A stretch of DNA of 6,825 nucleotides, from positions 1 to 6,825 of the forward strand of contig CBDUQP010000161.1 in NCBI GenBank assembly GCA_965369385.1, written 5' to 3'. The DNA is from CBDUQP01 sp965369385 (lineage in GTDB: Bacteria; Planctomycetota; Phycisphaerae; SM23-33). A program made the position numbers and the translations under genes. Below, piece after piece: positions 1-4,591 of the stretch. Position 1 is the first letter of the stretch, and each line of letters starts with the position of its first letter. The notes under the pieces are model-generated. The model saw only the letters and a list, made by a program, of their open reading frames with translations, did no database searches and was not told where the DNA came from.

Positions 1-680
1 ACCGGGAACATGGTGTCGATGATTCTTACTCGCGACACGAGGGGTTCATCGGGCAGCAGGCGACGTTTGGCAACGCTCAGCGGAACCTTGACGGGCCAGG
101 GTTGGCTCATCGTTACCGACTGGGTCTTACCATCGGAATCGCTGATAACGGCAATTTCCTTGCTGACCGTGTATGAGCCTGCCGGCGCGATGGAATCTAT
201 CTTCCATTTCCCTGCAAGACCAAACGGCGTCATGATCTTGTGGGTGAAGATGCCTTCGGGCACTGTTGCGATCATATCGCCGGCCTGCACGGTATCGCCC
301 ACAGCCGCGGTGGGGGTGAATTCCCATTCCACGTCTTGTTTCAGACCAGGCAGATACATTCCGGGCTTCAGGAAGAAGCCGGCTTGCTCTGCGACCTGCA
401 CGAGCGGGTTTTGCAGTCCATCGTAAACCTGGCCGAGCAATCCCGGTCCGAGGTTCACCGATAGCATTTGCTCTTCGAATTCGACGGTATCGCCAACCTT
501 GAGCCCACGTGTTTCTTCGAAGACCTGGAGGTCAGCGAGTCGGCCACGTATGCGGATGACTTCACTGAGCAGTTTTGCTCCGTCATCTCGGCAGCAATAC
601 CCCACGGAGTTCTGGACGATTCGCCCGTCAGTCTCGGCGATCACCATGTTTCCGTAGACAGATACAATTCTTCCTGTCAC
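1..680 (-). CDS. atpA: V/A-type ATP synthase subunit A, N-terminal part (cut by window edge)
   Basis: Catalytic A subunit of a rotary V/A-type ATPase, which hydrolyses or makes ATP in the peripheral A3B3 head. Only about 226 of the roughly 580-600 usual residues are inside the window. Residues 1-70 form the beta-barrel domain (TGRIVSVYGNMV at 2-13, ELQVFEETRG-like stretch at 50-59). GPGLLGQVYDGLQNPL (78-93) is the hallmark that leads into the non-homologous region of A subunits. FTP and VGDTVQAGD (121-135), HKIMTPFGLAGKW (147-159) and the WPVK...RLLPDEPL...RIIDTMFP run (195-226) follow the family pattern closely. The Walker A loop should start only a few residues past the left edge, so catalytic residues cannot be checked. 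The start is GTG at 680, supported by an AGAGG site 8 bases upstream; the ATG at 685 in another frame meets a stop immediately. It follows the DUF2764 gene by 11 bases and is surely co-transcribed with it and subunit E. Confidence 0.96.
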   Translation of the reverse strand, partial: MTGRIVSVYGNMVIAETDGRIVQNSVGYCCRDDGAKLLSEVIRIRGRLADLQVFEETRGLKVGDTVEFEEQMLSVNLGPGLLGQVYDGLQNPLVQVAEQAGFFLKPGMYLPGLKQDVEWEFTPTAAVGDTVQAGDMIATVPEGIFTHKIMTPFGLAGKWKIDSIAPAGSYTVSKEIAVISDSDGKTQSVTMSQPWPVKVPLSVAKRRLLPDEPLVSRVRIIDTMFP

Positions 681-688
681 GGCATTGT

Positions 689-693
689 CCTCT
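689..693 (-). promoter_or_regulatory. Ribosome-binding site of subunit A overlapping the upstream stop codon
   Basis: The minus strand reads AGAGG, 8 bases before the GTG at 680. This site decides in favour of the GTG start for subunit A. It overlaps the TAG stop of the DUF2764 gene (694-692), so ribosomes ending the upstream gene would finish on the Shine-Dalgarno site of the next, an arrangement typical of translationally coupled genes whose products are needed in fixed proportion. The coupling is inferred; the overlap is seen directly. Confidence 0.7.
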
Positions 694-1414
694 AAATGGA
701 TTGCGAGGTAGCAGTGGGGGCTGACTCAGCCTCCGTGGCCTGCTGGGCCTCTGTCAATCGATGCCATCTCTGTAATAGAAGTAGTTTGGCAGCATACGCC
801 GCCAGTTCATCGTCACTAAAGGTAAACCATGCATCATTGCTATAAAGCCAGTTCCAGCGTGCCTGATCGAGCACTCGCTGGGCGGCCAGCGGGTTCGGTG
901 CAGCCGTCCACTCGTTAACAGCCTGCGAGAAGGTCTCGTTGCCTCCGAGTTCTTCGGCAACCGTGTACTCGCCGGCGTCAAGTTCAAGGTTCTTTGCCCG
1001 TGCGACAACAACCGCGTTGCGCAGGCCCACTTCAAAGGCTACCCACTGTGCAAGGAATCCGCTTCGAAGGGATCGAGACACATTTTGTGCATGCTGGAAA
1101 TAAGCAGCCCAGAGCGAATCTCCCACGATCCGCGACTGGTTTGTGGAAGATGGAGTTAACCATTCGGGCAGGGGGTCTTCGTCGGTCATTTGCTCGGCCG
1201 ACAATACAGCGGGAGCAGTTTCGCTTGTCTCACCGCTAAGCAGCGCCTGTCGCTGGAGCAGATCGTCACTGAGCAGAATCACCCTTGCCAGCTCGCAAGC
1301 AGTTTCAGACGAGCTGATACGCGCCAGCAGTTGCGCTGGCGTCATCGGTGGGGTGCTACCCAGCTCCCCCGGCGATTCGAGGGATGTAACAAGATAGTAA
1401 TTCGCTCCGGACAT
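692..1414 (-). CDS. DUF2764 protein of the V/A-ATPase operon (possible C/d-like stalk subunit)
   Basis: A 240-residue soluble protein of the family named DUF2764 (Pfam PF10962 by recollection). The N-terminus, with NYYLVTSLESPGELGSTPP at 5-23 followed by a predicted helix (TPAQLLARI), matches the family's opening YYxLVxSLP...PP pattern. The middle and C-terminal parts look all-helical. FLAQWVAFEVGLRNAVVVAR (120-139) and LDQARWNWL...FTFSDDELAAYAAKLLLLQRW (182-217) are its best conserved-looking stretches. Residues 223-240 are a polar, probably disordered tail. There is no signal peptide, membrane segment or catalytic motif. The gene sits between subunits E and A, the slot taken by subunit C (and F/G) in Thermus and Enterococcus operons, and the helical W-x2-FE-x3-LRN segment recalls C/d subunits. 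A role as a shortened central-stalk cap is therefore inferred, not shown. The ATG start lies 5 bases after the E stop; its Shine-Dalgarno is weak (AGG about 10 bases upstream), which fits coupling to E. Confidence 0.85.
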   Translation of the reverse strand: MSGANYYLVTSLESPGELGSTPPMTPAQLLARISSSETACELARVILLSDDLLQRQALLSGETSETAPAVLSAEQMTDEDPLPEWLTPSSTNQSRIVGDSLWAAYFQHAQNVSRSLRSGFLAQWVAFEVGLRNAVVVARAKNLELDAGEYTVAEELGGNETFSQAVNEWTAAPNPLAAQRVLDQARWNWLYSNDAWFTFSDDELAAYAAKLLLLQRWHRLTEAQQATEAESAPTATSQSI

Positions 1415-1419
1415 TGGGG

Positions 1420-2049
1420 CTATGCCTGTCCCTTCGCGCCGTCGAGAATTTCCTTGAGAGCTGGCGAGACCAGTTCCGACATAACATCCACAACCGACTC
1501 AAGCGTGATTTCAACCGTACCGCCCGCGGTGGTGTATTCGAAACCAACCGCACTGAGCGTACCCTTGAGATCGATAGGCATGCTGACGTTCTCGATCCGT
1601 TCGCGGCCGATTTCCTGTATTGCCCATTCGGCAAGCTGTTCGCGGACTTCGTCAGGTACGTTGATCCGGAAGCCCTGCTTGGCGGACTGTTCGTCTTTGG
1701 CGTACATGAGGATAAGTTCATGCAGGGTCTTGCCGAGGAATTCGACATCGGTCAGTTGGGCTTTGGCACTGTGCTCAAGCAGGCTCCGCAGCGTGTCGCT
1801 AAGGGCATCGCGCAGCTTGAGCATCGCATCGCGAGCAGCCAGCCCGAGGTCGGTGTTTCCACGTGCGACAATCCCTTCAGCTTGCTGGTTGGCGTCGGCG
1901 ATGATCTTCTCGCCCTGGGCCTTGGCATCGGTGATGAGCTTTTCCGCTTCACTGCCTGCGTCGGAAATAAGCCTATCTGCCTGCTGCTGCCCGGCTTGCA
2001 CGCCTTCTGTCTGTAGTTTTTCGACAAATGTTTCGATGGTGTCAGCCAT
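1420..2049 (-). CDS. atpE: V/A-type ATP synthase subunit E (peripheral stalk)
   Basis: At 209 residues this is a normal length for subunit E, which pairs with a second long helix to form the peripheral stalk holding the A3B3 head against the membrane sector. Residues 1-65 are one long charged helix (ETFVEKLQTEGVQAGQQQAD..., rich in A, E, Q, K) built from 11-residue repeats between about 17 and 60, the signature of a right-handed coiled coil. Residues 68-125 continue as helix. Residues 127-200 form the globular C-terminal domain, with the typical ending ITLESVVDVMSELVSPALKEIL (181-202, quoted in part: SVVDVMSELVSPALKEIL). The ATG at 2049 has CGGAG about 9 bases upstream. It is the first gene of the ATPase cluster visible here and is preceded by a 290-base non-coding leader, so transcription of the operon probably begins there. 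The family call is firm from architecture and context, although E subunits are poorly conserved in sequence. Confidence 0.9.
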   Translation of the reverse strand: MADTIETFVEKLQTEGVQAGQQQADRLISDAGSEAEKLITDAKAQGEKIIADANQQAEGIVARGNTDLGLAARDAMLKLRDALSDTLRSLLEHSAKAQLTDVEFLGKTLHELILMYAKDEQSAKQGFRINVPDEVREQLAEWAIQEIGRERIENVSMPIDLKGTLSAVGFEYTTAGGTVEITLESVVDVMSELVSPALKEILDGAKGQA

Positions 2050-2064
2050 TGGTGGCTCCGTACC

Positions 2065-2080
2065 TTGACTCTGATGTCAA
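2065..2080. repeat. Short perfect inverted repeat just before subunit E
   Basis: TTGAC and GTCAA are separated by six bases, forming a perfect 5-bp inverted repeat that ends 16 bases before the ATG of subunit E. It could be an operator half-site pair or a small hairpin in the 5' leader of the ATPase message. A 5-bp arm can easily occur by chance. The minus-strand arm also reads TTGACA, like a -35 box, but there is no room for a transcript start with a leader before the ATG. Confidence 0.25.
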
Positions 2081-2167
2081 ATCTATGCCCCGTAAATATT
2101 GAGTGCGATAGGGCTATTGGTGATTGTCTGATTATGCTAGGTATCGTCACATATTGTGCTTGCGCTT

Positions 2168-2198
2168 GATAAAAGCATAGCATGAGTATTTTTTTATC
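2168..2198. repeat. AT-rich inverted repeat with T run
   Basis: GATAAAA (2168-2174) is matched by TTTTATC (2192-2198), a perfect 7-bp inverted repeat around a 17-base loop. On the plus strand the right arm lies in a run of seven T. The stem is made almost only of A-T pairs, so it would be a weak terminator. A protein-binding site or a chance structure in AT-rich DNA is equally likely. Confidence 0.25.
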
Positions 2199-2260
2199 GT
2201 GGTGAAACTGGTGTGCCTGTGTAACTCGTAAAACTTTGTGTGTAAGGATGTAATGTTGCG

Positions 2261-2290
2261 ATTACAGGGAATGGCAGGACGCAATGGCAA
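2261..2290 (-). promoter_or_regulatory. Candidate sigma-70-type promoter for the ATPase operon
   Basis: On the minus strand TTGCCA (2290-2285) and TGTAAT (2266-2261) each match the sigma-70 -35 and -10 consensus at five of six positions, with an 18-base spacer. It points toward subunit E and would give a leader of about 200 bases. AT-rich DNA yields such matches by chance and the host's promoter rules are unknown, so this is tentative. Confidence 0.3.
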
Positions 2291-2339
2291 TATTCACAAG
2301 TCTTTTCAGGCAGAATCCTTTCCGCTATGTATTCCGTTT

Positions 2340-3032
2340 CTATCTCTTCGGTATGCAGCCCTTAAGTTTCAATGCATAAACGATTTGCTGTGCAATCTGT
2401 GCCAGCGTGAACTGCGAACAGTCGTATACCAGATTAAATGCCGGTGTTTTGGGAAAACGTGTCTGATATATCTTGTGTAAGTATTTCCGGTCACGCTCTT
2501 TATCTCGAATCTGCATCCTTGCCTGTGTCTCGGTAAGCTCTTCGCGGAAGGCGATCTGCTTGACCCGCCATTCTTCCGGGGCTTCCAGCCGCACCGTTAT
2601 GCCATTGGGCAACCCGGTAACCGCGCCTGCGCCTCCCTGACCGATGATTAGGGCGTGACCATCTATCGCCAAACCTCTGATAATAGTGGAGATACGATTG
2701 CGAATCTCAAAACCGCTCGGTCTGCGTCTTGTTCCTATCGACCGGAAGAAATCCATCACGAGTTTAGGTTTTGTGAGGCGTTGACGCTCGAGCATGTCTG
2801 CGGCTGTGTCGGTTTCGTTTGCCAGCCGTGTGAGAATCTCCCGCTGATATACCTTCCAGGAGACTCCGTCGAGCAACTCTTCATTAAGGATGTCCAACAA
2901 AAGCAGACCAAGGGAAAATCCGTAGCAGCCGTATTCGCGGGAAATGGTTACAAAAGGCCCAGCCGAAGACACATCCTCATCCGGCAAGGTGGAAGTCTCT
3001 CTCATATGATCTGGCAGCGAAACCCTGGCCAT
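2340..3032 (-). CDS. Cytidylate kinase-like family protein
   Basis: A 230-residue cytosolic protein of the cytidylate kinase-like family (Pfam PF13189 type), P-loop NMP-kinase relatives usually of 200-230 residues; true substrates are mostly untested. The N-terminal 25 residues are a polar extension. FVTISREYGCYGFSLG (27-42) is the nucleotide-binding loop region, where many members have ISRxYGSGG. SWKVYQREIL (58-67) corresponds to the conserved helix after the first strand. ALIIGQGGAGAV (127-138) is the second hallmark strand (commonly IVGRG). VRLEAPEEWRVKQI (147-160) and REELTETQARMQIRDKERDRKYLHK (163-187; the MQIRDKERDRKYL part is diagnostic) form the lid and base-binding helices. YDCSQFTLAQIAQQIV (203-218) is the final helix. 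The altered loop (GCYG for GSGG) and Q132 in place of the usual Arg are unusual but may be typical of a subfamily. ATG 3032 is chosen because AAAAGGA lies 4 bases upstream; M10 is a possible alternative. Its function in the cell is unknown. Confidence 0.85.
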   Translation of the reverse strand: MARVSLPDHMRETSTLPDEDVSSAGPFVTISREYGCYGFSLGLLLLDILNEELLDGVSWKVYQREILTRLANETDTAADMLERQRLTKPKLVMDFFRSIGTRRRPSGFEIRNRISTIIRGLAIDGHALIIGQGGAGAVTGLPNGITVRLEAPEEWRVKQIAFREELTETQARMQIRDKERDRKYLHKIYQTRFPKTPAFNLVYDCSQFTLAQIAQQIVYALKLKGCIPKR

Positions 3033-3184
3033 TGAATCCTTTTCCTTTTGCCTGAACCTGATTTCTGTCCGTCAATCCGTTGTGCAGGTTCGTTCACTCG
3101 TCAAGTGCGGGTATGGCTACATGCGCCTTGGACGCTTGCTGTGAAATATTACACATGGATTGTAAAGGTGTATCGGATCGAAAG

Positions 3185-4399
3185 CTATCCTTGATTTCCA
3201 TTTTCCTGTGAAGTTCCGGAATTTGTGGAAGCTCGCGTTTTCCGCACCTGTGAAAACGTGGCGTCTGCATCTACCTTCCCGAACACCATCCTGCCGGCTG
3301 ATGTTTGTAAAGCGCTGGTCACCGATATCACGATTTCCCGTCCCATGTGGTCGCGTCCTTGTTCCACCACTACCATAGTACCATCCTCCAGGTACCCGAT
3401 TCCCTGTCCAGGTTCCTCGCCCGGTTTTACGATTCGAAGCGTCACCGATTCCCCCGGTAGCATTATGGACTTCAGTGCATTTGCCAGATCGTTAATATTT
3501 ATAACGTCGATGCCCCTGAGTTGGGCAACCTTGTTGAGATTGAAATCGTTGGTGACGATCCTGCCGTTACGCTGCTCTGCCAGCAATACGAGCATGTTAT
3601 CCACATCGGTGTCGGGATTCTCGTCGCGGATATTGGTCTGGACGATCCTGATATCCACTGTTTCGCTCTTCTGGAGCTTGTCGAGCACGTCCAGGCCACG
3701 CCGGCCTCGGTTGCGCTTGAGCTTGTCGGAGCTGTCGGCGATGGACTGTAACTCCTTGAGTATGAATCGCGGTACTACTACTTCGGCTTCCAGTATTCCT
3801 GTTTCGAAGAAATCACCTATTCGTCCGTCTATGATTGCTGAAGTATCCAGCAGGAGAGGGCGGGCGCCCTTGGTTTCCTTGCTGAATTCAACATCTGGCA
3901 AGATGAATCGGAAGTCATCTCTGGTCTGCAATACGATTGATGTGCAAGCGAAGACACAAACCGATCCAAGCAGCAGCTTAAGCAACTGGATAGTACGTTC
4001 GTACGTCATGTACGCGCTATAGGCTTCCACTTGCCTGGAGTGTTCAATCCGTTCGGTGGTGGTTATTTGGACGTTGAAACCCTTTTCCAGTTCGGCCGGT
4101 CTGGAAGCCTCTTCCGGAATGGGAAACAGTCCCAGCAGCAGTACCAGCAATTGGCTGAGAATGAATGCCAGTACCACGCCGCCGATAATCCCGATGAAAA
4201 GCCCGCTGAGGACCTGAAGATGCTTGTGACGCCAGAACATGTCCACAAACACCGCAATCACAGCCAGCAGCGACGGAATACCTATGTAAAGGGCTACGGA
4301 CCACTGCCCGGTTGAGGTTATCGCATCCTGAAATGCGAATGTGGCACTGGTTGCTATGACCATTAAGAGAAACAGAATACGCACGAGATGAAGTATCAT
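3185..4399 (-). CDS. Membrane-anchored PIN/TRAM domain protein (YacL-like putative RNase)
   Basis: A 404-residue protein with the architecture of Bacillus YacL-like proteins: four N-terminal membrane helices (about 3-23, 34-56, 62-93 and 136-157), a PIN nuclease domain (181-310) and a TRAM nucleic-acid-binding domain (315-375), ending in a polar tail. The PIN domain keeps the acidic set expected for a metal-dependent ribonuclease: LLLDTSAIIDGRI with D185 (and D191), E216 in RFILKEL, D265/D267 in PDTDVDNML, and D285 in IVTNDFN. The TRAM part shows the usual glycine-rich turns (PGEEPGQGIGYLEDGTMVVV, 327-345; GREIVISVTS, 353-362). It probably acts on RNA at the cytoplasmic face of the inner membrane; no substrate is established. 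About 30 residues (96-130) link the third and fourth helices and may lie outside. The start ATG is preceded by GGTGGA about 6 bases away. A possible promoter lies at 4467-4495. It is separated by 152 bases from the kinase-like gene, so co-transcription is possible but not evident. Confidence 0.93.
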   Translation of the reverse strand: MILHLVRILFLLMVIATSATFAFQDAITSTGQWSVALYIGIPSLLAVIAVFVDMFWRHKHLQVLSGLFIGIIGGVVLAFILSQLLVLLLGLFPIPEEASRPAELEKGFNVQITTTERIEHSRQVEAYSAYMTYERTIQLLKLLLGSVCVFACTSIVLQTRDDFRFILPDVEFSKETKGARPLLLDTSAIIDGRIGDFFETGILEAEVVVPRFILKELQSIADSSDKLKRNRGRRGLDVLDKLQKSETVDIRIVQTNIRDENPDTDVDNMLVLLAEQRNGRIVTNDFNLNKVAQLRGIDVININDLANALKSIMLPGESVTLRIVKPGEEPGQGIGYLEDGTMVVVEQGRDHMGREIVISVTSALQTSAGRMVFGKVDADATFSQVRKTRASTNSGTSQENGNQG

Positions 4400-4452
4400 A
4401 GTTGGTCCACCAAATATAAAGAGTATGAATAGGTACAGATAGTTATGATCGG

Positions 4453-4471
4453 CTTATAATGGACTTATAAT
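4453..4471. repeat. Two tandem copies of CTTATAAT upstream of the PIN/TRAM gene
   Basis: The plus strand carries CTTATAAT at 4453-4460 and again at 4464-4471, with a period of 11 bases, about one helical turn. The second copy overlaps the candidate -10 box of the PIN/TRAM promoter. Two equal sites on the same DNA face would suit a regulator binding in tandem, but both are AT-rich and could also be chance or alternative -10 elements. Confidence 0.35.
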
Positions 4472-4495
4472 AGTCAAATGGTTGCCTATTCGCAA
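4467..4495 (-). promoter_or_regulatory. Candidate promoter of the PIN/TRAM gene
   Basis: The minus strand reads TTGCGA (4495-4490), a 17-base spacer, then TATTAT (4472-4467), about 65 bases before the ATG at 4399. The -10 box matches five of six consensus positions and the -35 box has the key TTG. It sits in the AT-rich part of the gap after the helicase-nuclease gene, a sensible place for a separate promoter. It is a consensus match only. Confidence 0.35.
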
Positions 4496-4591
4496 ACATC
4501 ACCGTGATCTGGCGATAATTGCGGGTCTCGCGGCCGCGGCGCTAGCTGCCGAAAAAGGACTTAATGACTTCCACAACCGTCAGAATCGCCC

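Larger units (their letters stand above)
2050..2339. other. 290-base intergenic leader upstream of the ATPase operon
   Basis: No protein-coding gene could be supported here on either strand: the open frames crossing it are out-of-frame extensions of neighbours without family resemblance. The stretch is visibly richer in A and T than the flanking genes. It holds a candidate promoter (2261-2290), an AT-rich inverted repeat (2168-2198), a pair of AATGGCA direct repeats (2270-2276, 2283-2289) and the inverted repeat next to the E start. No GC-rich stem followed by a T run was found on the minus strand, so there is no clear terminator for the kinase-like gene. The most economical reading is a promoter and leader region for the ATPase operon. 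Confidence 0.6.

Noticed and set aside
1190..2068. A 292-residue open frame on the plus strand across subunit E and DUF2764
   Set aside because: Its product is Ser/Arg/Cys-rich with no family resemblance, while the opposite strand encodes two recognisable ATPase-operon proteins. It is a shadow frame.
2168..2198. The AT-rich inverted repeat with a T run as a rho-independent terminator
   Set aside because: The stem has almost no G-C pairs, and the T run is on the plus strand while all genes run on the minus strand.
3033..3184. A 20-codon open frame and weak promoter-like boxes between the PIN/TRAM and kinase-like genes
   Set aside because: No ribosome-binding site, no distinctive composition, and the best box pair matches the -35 consensus at only about three positions.
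3225..4022. A 265-residue plus-strand open frame opposite the PIN/TRAM gene
   Set aside because: Serine- and arginine-rich low-information product, antisense to a gene with intact PIN and TRAM motifs.
4515..4560. A GC-rich palindromic stretch with a nearby T run (minus-strand CCTTTTTC) as a terminator of the helicase-nuclease gene
   Set aside because: On the minus strand the T run comes before the GC-rich palindrome, not after it, so the order is wrong for an intrinsic terminator.
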